A DNA stretch of 20,895 nt, taken from NCBI GenBank assembly GCA_964369605.1, contig CAYJFD010000033.1, positions 1 through 20,895 on the forward strand. The letters run 5' to 3'. This DNA is from CAYJFD01 sp964369605 (GTDB lineage Bacteria; Bacteroidota; Bacteroidia; Bacteroidales; UBA932). Positions 6,246-14,701 of this stretch are shown here, piece by piece; within the stretch, counting starts at the first letter, position 1; each line of letters starts with the position of its first letter. Made by a program: the position numbers and the translations under genes. The notes under the pieces were generated by a model. The model made no database searches, was not told where the DNA came from, and saw only the letters and a program-made list of their open reading frames with translations.

Positions 6246-8399
6246 ATGAAACGGTTATTAATGATTATGAATCTTATTACGGTCTTTATCGGTTGTGATA
6301 AATCAGAGTCCACAATAGACCCCGTTAAAGGCGAAGCTATTAGCTTTTCGCAAGAGCTAACGGCCGATTTTTCTACACGAAGTTTGGAAGATGCACCATC
6401 AACCAAAGGCTCAGTATTAGCCGCTCCTGCAGGTATTGAGGTGCTAGCGCTGAAGAGTTCGGACAACTCGGAGTATATCGGTTGGAAATCTCTTAAAGAG
6501 ACGTCGGAGGGTAGTAATAAGTGGGGCTACGATCCGATAGAACTTTATCCATTAGATGGCAGCTCGTTAGACTTCTATAGCTATTCGCCTAAGGGGACTG
6601 GGAACACTGGAAATGGAATAGCAGTAACTAGCGTAAATCAATTGCCTCAAATAACCTATACCGTACCAACTACCATAGCCGACCAAACCGATCTATTGGT
6701 TACTCAGCCACAAAAAAATAAAAATATAAATAGTGGAGAGGTAGCTCTCGGCTTTAAACACGCACTCGCAAAAGTCTCGTTCTCTGTAAAAGGTGTAAAT
6801 ACCAGAAAGATAAACTCTATCACTATAAAAAATATACAATATATCGGAACCCTAAGTTTTCAAGATGCTGAACCTTTCTTCGCCTGGAGCAATTCAAGTG
6901 CAGAAAGAAGCCTTACTCTTTCAACAGCAAATGGAGCAATAGAAGAAGTAATACCTGCTGCAGACGGTACTTCTGTAACACCAGTTACCACTACTACAGG
7001 TCATCTTTTTATGCTACCGCAAAACGTAGCTGGCAAAGAGATAGAGCTCTCCATCACTGATGCCTTCGGGTATAATGAAGTGACAGAAACAGTAAACCTT
7101 GCAGCGGGATCTGAGTGGACATCAGGCGTACCTATTAATTACATAATAACTCTTGAGCAGAATACAGTAACTATTACAGAAAGCACCATACATGGAAATA
7201 CGAATAGCACTAACGAAGATATCAATGGGGAGATAAGACCTTTACCTCCCGTTGTACCAGATGTAACACAGTATTTCCACACCTTGTTCCCAAATGTGTC
7301 GAACTCATATATCGTCACTAAAGATGCAGGAGAGGTTACTATCCCTATTAGCGAGTATATCTCTTATTTCTGGACTTCGTATGGAGCAGATGAGAGAGAG
7401 AAATATTGGGCTACACTTCCTGCACATCAACTAGAGGCAGAGGTTATATGGTCAGAGCAAAACACTGCGATTACTGGTTTTCCGCTTGTCATACCAATTT
7501 TCACTGAGACTGGCACTGCTAATAAAACAACACTAAATGCACCATTAAGTGACTATACAGCTTCAACATCTGCTATGGTGATGAAGTTTACTATTAACTC
7601 AGTCCATACTAATAATAATTTTACCATCGGTGTTCGTCGTAAGGATGCCCCTGCTGGAGAATACCTTTGGAGCTGGCATATATGGGTTACGGATTATAAT
7701 CCTTATGCTGCTGAAGGTCAAAAGACCGTCACTTATGGTGGCGTTACAAATGTGTGGATGGATAGACACCTCGGCGCTTATGTAAATACATACACCGCAA
7801 ATGGTAACGGCATACTTTTCTATCAGTGGGGACGTAAGGACCCATTGCCTTCGGCTAAGACTACAGCAGTTAGCGCAGCCTCCCATATCGCAGCTGTTAT
7901 AAAGGCTCCTGACAAGTTTTATACTAGTACCACTGGAACGGATAGTGATTTTTGTGGAACTAGCACAGATTGGGATCAAGACAGAGATCATCATTGGCGA
8001 GATAAAAAGCTAGCAAGCATAAACTCTTCCCCTAAGTATGACACCCGTAAGTCTATCTTCGACCCTTCTCCTTTGGGGTGGATGGTTCCTGTGCCAAGTC
8101 CTAGTGCTACAGCCCATACTAACACCACCTCTCCATTTGCCTTTATGAATAGTAGTTATTGGGGAAATTATGGTAGAACGGGATCAGGTGTTTTCTTCCC
8201 TGCTTCTGGCTATCGCGACGATGCCACTGGTGTACTCTCTGATTATAGTAGCAGAGGGTACAGCTGGAGTGCATCAGCATCCTCTAGCGGCAATGCTCAC
8301 TCCTTTGCTCTAAACGCTTCTTCACAAGGCAAGTATCCATCCAACTCCTATCTTAAATCGCATGGGTTCTCTGTGCGCGCAATTAGAGAAAAGATATAA
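6246..8399 (+). CDS. Fimbrillin-FISUMP lipoprotein FL1, candidate tip adhesin
   Basis: A 717-residue protein from ATG 6246. That start puts the lipobox Cys (FIGC) at residue 17, exactly as in the neighbouring paralogues; an in-frame ATG at 6225 would add seven residues. After CDKSE comes a TR site at Arg45 (FSTRS). An Mfa-like fimbrillin domain covers about residues 45-325, with hallmark VALGFKHALAKVSFSV. A Pro-rich hinge (RPLPPVVP) leads to a connecting module at about 335-470 (SNSYIV, then YFWTSYG). The C-terminal FISUMP domain follows from about 473: LWSWHIWVTDYNPY, MDRHLGAY, YQWGRKDPLP, KSIFDPSPLGW, FFPASGYR and GFSVRAIRE. FISUMP domains are related to C-type-lectin-like folds, so binding of a ligand at the pilus tip is plausible but inferred. 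Nucleotides 7643-8059 are identical to 9584-10000 in FL2. Confidence 0.85.
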   Translation: MKRLLMIMNLITVFIGCDKSESTIDPVKGEAISFSQELTADFSTRSLEDAPSTKGSVLAAPAGIEVLALKSSDNSEYIGWKSLKETSEGSNKWGYDPIELYPLDGSSLDFYSYSPKGTGNTGNGIAVTSVNQLPQITYTVPTTIADQTDLLVTQPQKNKNINSGEVALGFKHALAKVSFSVKGVNTRKINSITIKNIQYIGTLSFQDAEPFFAWSNSSAERSLTLSTANGAIEEVIPAADGTSVTPVTTTTGHLFMLPQNVAGKEIELSITDAFGYNEVTETVNLAAGSEWTSGVPINYIITLEQNTVTITESTIHGNTNSTNEDINGEIRPLPPVVPDVTQYFHTLFPNVSNSYIVTKDAGEVTIPISEYISYFWTSYGADEREKYWATLPAHQLEAEVIWSEQNTAITGFPLVIPIFTETGTANKTTLNAPLSDYTASTSAMVMKFTINSVHTNNNFTIGVRRKDAPAGEYLWSWHIWVTDYNPYAAEGQKTVTYGGVTNVWMDRHLGAYVNTYTANGNGILFYQWGRKDPLPSAKTTAVSAASHIAAVIKAPDKFYTSTTGTDSDFCGTSTDWDQDRDHHWRDKKLASINSSPKYDTRKSIFDPSPLGWMVPVPSPSATAHTNTTSPFAFMNSSYWGNYGRTGSGVFFPASGYRDDATGVLSDYSSRGYSWSASASSSGNAHSFALNASSQGKYPSNSYLKSHGFSVRAIREKI
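7643..8059 (+). repeat. 417-bp perfect repeat, copy in FL1
   Basis: This segment is identical base for base to 9584-10000, including synonymous positions, at a constant offset of 1941 bp. It encodes the conserved core of the FISUMP domain, from GEYLWSWHIWV to RKSI. Identity ends sharply with a mismatch at 7642 and another at 8060. Confidence 0.95.
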
Positions 8400-8413
8400 T
8401 TGTTCAAAATAAA
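8395..8413 (+). repeat. 19-bp leader repeat before FL2
   Basis: TATAATTGTTCAAAATAAA occurs here and again at 10359-10377, in each case 4 nt before the ATG of the gene. The copy here supplies the TAA stop of FL1, so the end of FL1 appears to be formed by the duplicated leader. The sequence is A-rich, as translation initiation regions in Bacteroidetes often are. Confidence 0.8.
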
Positions 8414-8417
8414 GAAA

Positions 8418-10331
8418 ATGAAAAAAATAATATATATAGTACTTGCCTTGGCAGCCTTTGTGAGTTGCGATAAGAATGAGATAGGCACTCACCTAGATGA
8501 AGAGGTGATGCGTTTCACGGCAAATGCTCCCACTGGCGAAGCAGCTACACGTGTAACAGAGACAGGTCTGGCGTGGGAATTGAACGACCTTATAAATATC
8601 TCCAGCGATGGAGGGGCAAACTTCTCTCAGTACAAGATAAGCGATGCAGGCACGGGGGCTATGACACTTGTAGAAGGGCAAGCAGCACTCACAGCGCCAA
8701 AAGTTGACGCTACTCCGTTTACAGCGTACTATCCTGTGACACAAGCGAGCAATATTGATCTAAGTGGTCAAGAGTACCTTATCGATCCTCTACTTTGGGC
8801 TACTAAATCGGTGAACAGCGTGGATAGAGATATAGTACTAAACTTTACTCATAAATATGTCCGAATAAACTTCACCTTCACTGCAGGTGGTGTAGACGTT
8901 CGAGATCTTACTAATGCAAGTATCATCCTATCAAACGCAAAAACACGAGCGACCTTTGACAAAGAGAGTGGCACACTGGCTGTTGAGACTTCAGGACATG
9001 GTGCTGTCACTCCAACTCTAGCAGTATCTCCAGACAAAAAAACGGCTACTGCAAGCGTATATGTTCTAGCTGACGGAGGAGCGAACACCAAAACCCTAAC
9101 TATCATTTCTGGAAGTAAAGAGTTCAAAATCACCATCACCGAAGAATGGCTTGCAGGTAACAAATATGACTATAATATCACGGTGGGAGAGATGCTGCCA
9201 GATGTAACGCAATATTTCCACACCTTATTCCCAAATGTCTCGAACTCCTATATCGTAACTAAGGATGCAGGAGTAGTTACTATCCCTATCAGCGAATATA
9301 TCTCTTACTTCTGGACTTCGTATGGAGCAAATGAGGAAGAGGAAATTTGGGCTACACTTCCTGCGCATCAACTAGAGGCAGAGCTTATATGGACAGAGCA
9401 AAGTACTGCGATTATTGGTTCGCCTATTATCAAGCAAATTTACAAGGGAACAGGCACTGTTAATAAAACAACGCTCAGTGCGCCATTAAGTGACTATACA
9501 GCTTCAACATCTGCTATGGTGATGAAGTTTACTGTTAACTCAGCCCATACTAATAATAATTTTACCATCGGTGTACGTCGTAGGGATGCCCCTGCTGGAG
9601 AATACCTTTGGAGCTGGCATATATGGGTTACGGATTATAATCCTTATGCTGCTGAAGGTCAAAAGACCGTCACTTATGGTGGCGTTACAAATGTGTGGAT
9701 GGATAGACACCTCGGCGCTTATGTAAATACATACACCGCAAATGGTAACGGCATACTTTTCTATCAGTGGGGACGTAAGGACCCATTGCCTTCGGCTAAG
9801 ACTACAGCAGTTAGCGCAGCCTCCCATATCGCAGCTGTTATAAAGGCTCCTGACAAGTTTTATACTAGTACCACTGGAACGGATAGTGATTTTTGTGGAA
9901 CTAGCACAGATTGGGATCAAGACAGAGATCATCATTGGCGAGATAAAAAGCTAGCAAGCATAAACTCTTCCCCTAAGTATGACACCCGTAAGTCTATCTT
10001 TGATCCTTCTCCTTTGGGTTGGATGGTTCCTGTGCCAGCTCCCAATGTTTCATACCATGATAACATCACCTCTCCATTTGGCTTTATGGCAAGTAGTTAT
10101 TGGGGAAGTAATGGAAGAGAGAACAGAGATGTTTTCTTCCCTGCGTCTGGCTACCGCGGCGGAGGGAGCGGTAATATCTCGGATTATGGTAGCAGAGGGT
10201 ACAGCTGGAGTGCATCAGCTTCCTCTAGCAGCATAGCCCACAGCTTAGCTTTAGGCTCTACCTATGTGTACCCATCCGCCGCCTACAGTAGAGCAAACGG
10301 GTTTCCAGTGCGCTCAACTAAGGAAAAGTAA
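8418..10331 (+). CDS. Mosaic fimbrillin-FISUMP lipoprotein FL2, candidate tip adhesin
   Basis: A 637-residue lipoprotein from ATG 8418; the upstream in-frame TTG at 8400 overlaps the FL1 end and is rejected. The lipobox FVSC (Cys17) is followed by DKNE and a TR site at Arg45 (AATRVTE). The fimbrillin domain spans about residues 30-255 with the hallmark IVLNFTHKYVRINFTF. The connecting module starts at about residue 261 and the FISUMP core at about 396. The first about 210 nt are nearly the same as FL3, whereas the part from about residue 261 onward matches FL1 and contains the 417-bp identical block. The last about 110 residues diverge from FL1 mainly at surface-type positions (WGSNGRENRD against WGNYGRTGSG) and are one to several residues shorter. 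This is a chimera of its two neighbours, consistent with duplication plus gene conversion. It is probably co-transcribed with FL1, 18 bp away. Confidence 0.85.
   Translation: MKKIIYIVLALAAFVSCDKNEIGTHLDEEVMRFTANAPTGEAATRVTETGLAWELNDLINISSDGGANFSQYKISDAGTGAMTLVEGQAALTAPKVDATPFTAYYPVTQASNIDLSGQEYLIDPLLWATKSVNSVDRDIVLNFTHKYVRINFTFTAGGVDVRDLTNASIILSNAKTRATFDKESGTLAVETSGHGAVTPTLAVSPDKKTATASVYVLADGGANTKTLTIISGSKEFKITITEEWLAGNKYDYNITVGEMLPDVTQYFHTLFPNVSNSYIVTKDAGVVTIPISEYISYFWTSYGANEEEEIWATLPAHQLEAELIWTEQSTAIIGSPIIKQIYKGTGTVNKTTLSAPLSDYTASTSAMVMKFTVNSAHTNNNFTIGVRRRDAPAGEYLWSWHIWVTDYNPYAAEGQKTVTYGGVTNVWMDRHLGAYVNTYTANGNGILFYQWGRKDPLPSAKTTAVSAASHIAAVIKAPDKFYTSTTGTDSDFCGTSTDWDQDRDHHWRDKKLASINSSPKYDTRKSIFDPSPLGWMVPVPAPNVSYHDNITSPFGFMASSYWGSNGRENRDVFFPASGYRGGGSGNISDYGSRGYSWSASASSSSIAHSLALGSTYVYPSAAYSRANGFPVRSTKEK
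9584..10000 (+). repeat. 417-bp perfect repeat, copy in FL2
   Basis: This is the second copy of the identical block described at 7643-8059. Bounding mismatches are at 9583 (G against A) and 10001 (T against C). The sequence on both sides is similar but clearly diverged, which indicates recent homogenisation confined to the core. Confidence 0.95.
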
Positions 10332-10353
10332 TTACGAGCAGTAGTGGTTCAAA

Positions 10354-10368
10354 AACAATATAATTGTT
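10354..10368 (+). repeat. Short palindrome before FL3
   Basis: AACAAT-ATA-ATTGTT is a perfect 6-bp inverted repeat with a 3-nt spacer, overlapping the leader repeat at 10359-10377. The copy before FL2 lacks the left arm, so the palindrome is specific to FL3. It is too short and AT-rich to act as a terminator. Confidence 0.5.
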
Positions 10369-10377
10369 CAAAATAAA
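10359..10377 (+). repeat. 19-bp leader repeat before FL3
   Basis: This is the second copy of the leader found at 8395-8413. With the following about 213 nt of coding sequence it forms a block shared by FL2 and FL3 at an offset of 1964 bp, with about nine of ten positions identical by my count. Confidence 0.8.
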
Positions 10378-10381
10378 AAAG

Positions 10382-12034
10382 ATGAAAAAAATAATATATA
10401 TAGCACTTGCCTTGGCAGCCTTAGTGAGTTGCGATAAGAATGAGATAGGCAATTCCCACGATGAAGGAGTGATGCGTTTCACGGCAAATGCTCCCACTAA
10501 CTATGCAGCTACACGTGTAACAGAGACTGGTCTGGCGTGGGAATTAAACGACCTTGTAAATATCTCCAGCGATGGAGGTACAAACTTCTCTCAACACAAA
10601 ATAGATAATACTAGCTCAGGTGCTATGAGCCTTGTCGTGGGACAAACAGCACTACTAATACCAAGCGTTGCTACTACTTTCACAGCCTATTACCCAGCGT
10701 CACAAGCGACCGACATAGATCTAAGTGGTCAAGCAAGCCTTGCAGACCCCTTACTTTGGGCAGAAAAAGACGTAACAGCAGGTACAACAGAATTGACATT
10801 AGATTTTTATCACAGATATGTTCGCATAAACTTCACACTTGTAGCTGGAGGATACGGTGTTAGCAGCGTCACAGGAGCTACCCTGAGCCTTACAAATGCT
10901 AAGACTTCAGGAACATTTTCCCCTGCAACAGGAGTAGTAACAATCGAAGGCGATGGACATCACGGCGACATCACTCCAACACTCTCATCTGGAGATAATA
11001 ACAGAACTGCTAGTGCATACGTACTAGCAGATGGAGGAGCGAACATAAAAACAGTAATGGTTACACTTGACGGCAAAATCTACACAGCATATATAACAAC
11101 AGAGTGGCTACCACTACACGATTATAACTATACTATAACAGCTACAGGAAATGAATTAATGATCGAAGAGAGTAACATCGCATGGGGCAATCCAGGCGAC
11201 CCAGCAGACGACCTAACTGCAGATTTGATAGTACCGCCACCTGTGGTTGGCGATTATTACTTCAGTGATGGCACGTGGTCTAGCTCGTTAGATGATGAAA
11301 CAGAATTCAACCCAATTATCGGTGTGGTCTTTTGGGTAGGTAATCCTGCTAACCCTTCAGCAAATGAGTCAGGACTAACGTTCAGTGGTGATGGAACCCT
11401 GGGAGCCGACCATCCGAATTGTGTCAATGGACTTGTGGTGGCATTAAATGATGTTGGAACATCTGCTTGGCAAAATGAAACTGCATACGTAAGTGTAGAG
11501 AATTGGAGACAAACTTCGGCTCTCAATAGTAGCACTTTTGCTGTCTCAACCAATGGAGCAACATCTGGCGAAACTCTTAATCGTATAGGAGGTTATAATA
11601 ACAGCAAGGTAATCAAAGCTTTTAATGCTGATCCTGCAAATAGTTCAAATAAAGTATTAGCTTACGAGCATATAGAGGCTTACGAAGCATCAAACCCTTC
11701 CCCAGGAAAAAGTAGCGGTTGGTATTTACCTTCGATAAAGGAGTTGGCTCTGCTTTGCCAGCCAGCAGACCTAAATGCAAATATCTTTGGTGAGCTTCCC
11801 GGTAGTGATGGTTTTGAATATTCTATAATAAATGAAAAATTGCTGAACATATATTATGAGGCCCCAGAGAACCCAGAGGCCTCGACAATCATGAATGAAT
11901 ATCATTGGTCTTCCACTGAATACAGCGAGGGTCAAGCGTGCGATATTGTTTTTCCAGTGGGGGACAACCCTTCTCTGACAGGATTTTTCGACAAGTACCT
12001 CGGTGAATATGTGCGAGCTATCCTTGCTTTTTAA
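10382..12034 (+). CDS. Fimbrillin lipoprotein FL3 with DUF1566-like C-terminal domain
   Basis: A 550-residue lipoprotein from ATG 10382 (the in-frame TTG at 10364 is rejected for the same reason as in FL2). Lipobox LVSC (Cys17), DKNE and TR at Arg45 (AATRVTE) are as in FL2, and the N-terminus is nearly the same at DNA level. The fimbrillin domain runs to about residue 270 with hallmark LTLDFYHRYVRINFTL. A Pro/Asp-rich linker (LIVPPPVVGDYYFSDG) then leads to a C-terminal domain unlike the FISUMP core. Its landmarks are VVFWVGNPA, HPNCVNGLVVALNDVG, SGWYLPSIKEL, YHWSSTEY and YVRAILAF. These resemble the DUF1566/Lcl-type domain, also considered lectin-like. FL3 therefore pairs the same fimbrillin head with a different presumed binding module. 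It is the last plus-strand gene, ending 10 bp from a convergent gene. Confidence 0.8.
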   Translation: MKKIIYIALALAALVSCDKNEIGNSHDEGVMRFTANAPTNYAATRVTETGLAWELNDLVNISSDGGTNFSQHKIDNTSSGAMSLVVGQTALLIPSVATTFTAYYPASQATDIDLSGQASLADPLLWAEKDVTAGTTELTLDFYHRYVRINFTLVAGGYGVSSVTGATLSLTNAKTSGTFSPATGVVTIEGDGHHGDITPTLSSGDNNRTASAYVLADGGANIKTVMVTLDGKIYTAYITTEWLPLHDYNYTITATGNELMIEESNIAWGNPGDPADDLTADLIVPPPVVGDYYFSDGTWSSSLDDETEFNPIIGVVFWVGNPANPSANESGLTFSGDGTLGADHPNCVNGLVVALNDVGTSAWQNETAYVSVENWRQTSALNSSTFAVSTNGATSGETLNRIGGYNNSKVIKAFNADPANSSNKVLAYEHIEAYEASNPSPGKSSGWYLPSIKELALLCQPADLNANIFGELPGSDGFEYSIINEKLLNIYYEAPENPEASTIMNEYHWSSTEYSEGQACDIVFPVGDNPSLTGFFDKYLGEYVRAILAF

Positions 12035-12044
12035 ATATTTAGTA

Positions 12045-14690
12045 TTACTCTTGAACAGGGCGGATAGGCAATCCAGCAGTACGAAAGTAGCTTGCCTGAA
12101 CATTCATAGAACCTGTGTACATTCCCAAGTAAACTGCATTCTCTGAATCTTTAGCTAATGCATACCACAGATATCCTCGTGATCGACTATAGTTTAGAGT
12201 TTTGGTTGTGGCATCAAGGGTGCCAGACGTAGGAAAGTAGACGAAACCGTTGTATGTATGTCCAGGATTTGTAGGGTTTGAAGATCCAGGAAAAGTAGTA
12301 TTATTAAAGTTACTAAATACCCCGATAATCGGCACTCTAAAACCAAGTGGAGATGGATCAAAAATTGATTTCCCAACTGCATAAGAAGAGCTAGTTATTT
12401 TCTTGTCATTCCATATAATATTTATTCCCTGAGCGCTTGTTTCATTGCTCCAATTGTTGCCTAATGCAATAAACAGGGTAGGATTATTAACTGCTGTAGC
12501 GTAACTCATTTGATAATCCTCAATATCATTTATACTATTAACATATTTGCCCGCACTGCCTGGGAAAGGATCTTTACGCCCAAATTGGTAATATAAAGCC
12601 CCACCCGTATTAGGATCATCTCCATTTTGCCCTTCAAAAGTTGTATTTCTGGCACCTATGTTTCTATCCATAATAAATTTATCAGTATAAATACCTGCGC
12701 CACTCCATAGCGTACCTGTATATGAATGCAGTTCACCCTCTAAGACGTTCTCTACTTGATCTGTTGATGTGCGCTTTGGATAGCTGACAAAATCATTATC
12801 AGTTTCCTTTAGTGACACTACATAAGGGTTGTAGTCCGTCACCCACAAGTGCCAAGACCAAATAATAGTGCCATTTTTTAGTAGATTTAGAACTATATTT
12901 TGATGCTTAAGCTCTGAGGGTATCGTTACTACAATAGCATTTTGCGATGATTTTGCTGAGTAACCTTTTTCTACCTTTAAGCCAGTGAGGTTAGCTCCGT
13001 CGTACCATGATGTTTGCACCTGAAATTCATCATTGTCGAACCATCTCTCCTGAGGGATAGTATAGTCTGCCACAGGAGACGTTGCGTAGTCATTCCAAAA
13101 TTCATTTACTCTGTCACACACGGGGATAAAGACGCGAACCTCTTCGCCAGCGAAAGGAGAGACTATGTAGCTGTTTGCTACTCTCAAGTCCTTGTTCTCA
13201 AATAGACCAGTTATTTCGTTTACAACCTCATAATCGGTATAATCAGTCACGATCCCGGCATCTACACTAAGCCATATCTTTTGTGTTAGTTCACCTAATT
13301 TTATAATTATATCCCCTTGGGTAAAACCAGAGGCTATGTTTAGCTTATACTCCTGCGTAGTTTCTATTGTATTCCATTCTTCTGGCAGAGGAGTTGTAGC
13401 GTCAAATGTGACACCATCAGGTAATGTTAAACTATGCGATAAATTTGGAAATATCCTACCTCCGTCGCCATCGCCGAGTGTAAAACTAATATCTACACTG
13501 TATGTATCAGTGGCACTATTATAGCTCCATGACTCATCGTTCTTATTGGTTATACCCATTAGAATAGGATTGGTAAATAGCATATTGCTTTTGAAGCTTG
13601 TAGCCCAATATTCCTTCTTGCTAGCACCTATATAGTACTGCCCATTACTAACGATGTGAGTTGAATTTTCATCGATTACTATATTATAGTCTAGATTAGC
13701 CGCAGGAGCATCTAGTGCCTCTTGCTTAGTAGAGTAACCCTCAGAAGTTAGACTATTTATCTTTAGTAGATAGCGATAATCTCTTCGTAAGTCATAGGCG
13801 AATGCTGTGCCAAGTGAATAACGGAACTTAATTTTATAGTATGTCGCTCCCAGCTCTGAACTCTTCTGAACCTTTAGTAGCAGAGACACAGCATTTTCAT
13901 CTGTGAATACGAAATTTGTGTGAGTAGGATATACATAAATTCCTTGAACATACTTATTTGCAGCTACTTCTGTTGAAATAGCACTAGGGTAGGGACTAAG
14001 GTTTGTTGTCGGTGTTACGCTATGAGTCTCACTTATTTTAGTCGATGATAAAGGAAGAGCCGGAGCATTTAGCGCAGTTACTTCTAATATCTTTGGATAC
14101 TCCTGCCCATTTAATGGCAGTAACACATCTATACGCGCATAATCGAAGTCTATCTCAAGCTTTTTGCCCTCTACTTGCGTAGCGTTTATCGCAGAAAGTG
14201 AAAGAACCTGACTACTCTTAGGTAGTAAACCAGTATTATCTGCAAGGTTTTTTAGAACCTTATTTGACGTAGTATAGGTATTGTTTACTAGATCTTCGAC
14301 AACAAGACTCTTGTCATCTATCTTTGATTGCACACTAGACAAATCATAGTTGGCGACAGCCTTTACTTTCACAGCTACGGTAGAAGCCTCAAGTATGGCG
14401 TAGTATCCTCCTGTTTCAGTATCTTTTTGAAGAAGGGCAGTTTGCTGAAGTTTACCGCCCGAGGATTCGAATACAAATACAGTTCCATTTTCTAAGGCTT
14501 TCTCGCGACTAGTCGCAATATCTGCATCTCCTGCGCGAGTCTCGACCACTTCCGAAGAATAGTTATTAAGAAGCTCTACGGCTAGGCGTACCTGTCCATC
14601 GCTAAGACCACCACCAAATGGCTCTTTACTGCATCCCACAAGCGTGAGCAGCAGTGTAAGGAGTGTATATATATGTTTATTTATTTTCAT
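12045..14690 (-). CDS. Large fimbrial lipoprotein with FISUMP-like C-terminus (881 aa)
   Basis: A lipoprotein with lipobox LVGC (Cys20) and a TR site at Arg52 (VVETRAGD). The N-terminal part, about residues 33-340, resembles the FimA/Mfa1 class more than the Mfa-like hallmark of the plus-strand genes (NGTVFVFESSGGKLQ, then FDYARIDVLLP). It ends in a pattern I associate with DUF4906-type fimbrial proteins (GYSTKQEALDAPAANLDYNI, then SNGQYYIG at about 348). A connecting module from about 505 (LRVANSYIVSP, RVNEFWNDY, SWYDGANL) leads to the FISUMP domain at about 610: IIWSWHLWVTDYNPY, IMDRNIGAR, YQFGRKDPFPG, KSIFDPSPLGFRVP, YFPTSGTL and LPIRPVQE. The probable role is a tip or accessory adhesin of a type V pilus. 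It is the last gene of the minus-strand operon, starting 11 bp after its upstream neighbour. Confidence 0.8.
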   Translation of the reverse strand: MKINKHIYTLLTLLLTLVGCSKEPFGGGLSDGQVRLAVELLNNYSSEVVETRAGDADIATSREKALENGTVFVFESSGGKLQQTALLQKDTETGGYYAILEASTVAVKVKAVANYDLSSVQSKIDDKSLVVEDLVNNTYTTSNKVLKNLADNTGLLPKSSQVLSLSAINATQVEGKKLEIDFDYARIDVLLPLNGQEYPKILEVTALNAPALPLSSTKISETHSVTPTTNLSPYPSAISTEVAANKYVQGIYVYPTHTNFVFTDENAVSLLLKVQKSSELGATYYKIKFRYSLGTAFAYDLRRDYRYLLKINSLTSEGYSTKQEALDAPAANLDYNIVIDENSTHIVSNGQYYIGASKKEYWATSFKSNMLFTNPILMGITNKNDESWSYNSATDTYSVDISFTLGDGDGGRIFPNLSHSLTLPDGVTFDATTPLPEEWNTIETTQEYKLNIASGFTQGDIIIKLGELTQKIWLSVDAGIVTDYTDYEVVNEITGLFENKDLRVANSYIVSPFAGEEVRVFIPVCDRVNEFWNDYATSPVADYTIPQERWFDNDEFQVQTSWYDGANLTGLKVEKGYSAKSSQNAIVVTIPSELKHQNIVLNLLKNGTIIWSWHLWVTDYNPYVVSLKETDNDFVSYPKRTSTDQVENVLEGELHSYTGTLWSGAGIYTDKFIMDRNIGARNTTFEGQNGDDPNTGGALYYQFGRKDPFPGSAGKYVNSINDIEDYQMSYATAVNNPTLFIALGNNWSNETSAQGINIIWNDKKITSSSYAVGKSIFDPSPLGFRVPIIGVFSNFNNTTFPGSSNPTNPGHTYNGFVYFPTSGTLDATTKTLNYSRSRGYLWYALAKDSENAVYLGMYTGSMNVQASYFRTAGLPIRPVQE

Positions 14691-14701
14691 AACCGTTTGG
14701 G

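Noticed and set aside
7599..9935. Two almost identical 131-residue minus-strand ORFs at 7599-7994 and 9540-9935
   Set aside because: They are antisense shadows of the repeated FISUMP core in FL1 and FL2. Their similarity follows from the duplicated DNA, and they have no family signature or start context.
8400..10381. TTG starts at 8400 and 10364 for FL2 and FL3
   Set aside because: They add MFKIKK before MKKIIYI and lie in the duplicated leader. The ATGs at 8418 and 10382 give a standard lipoprotein signal with Cys17, as in the paralogues.
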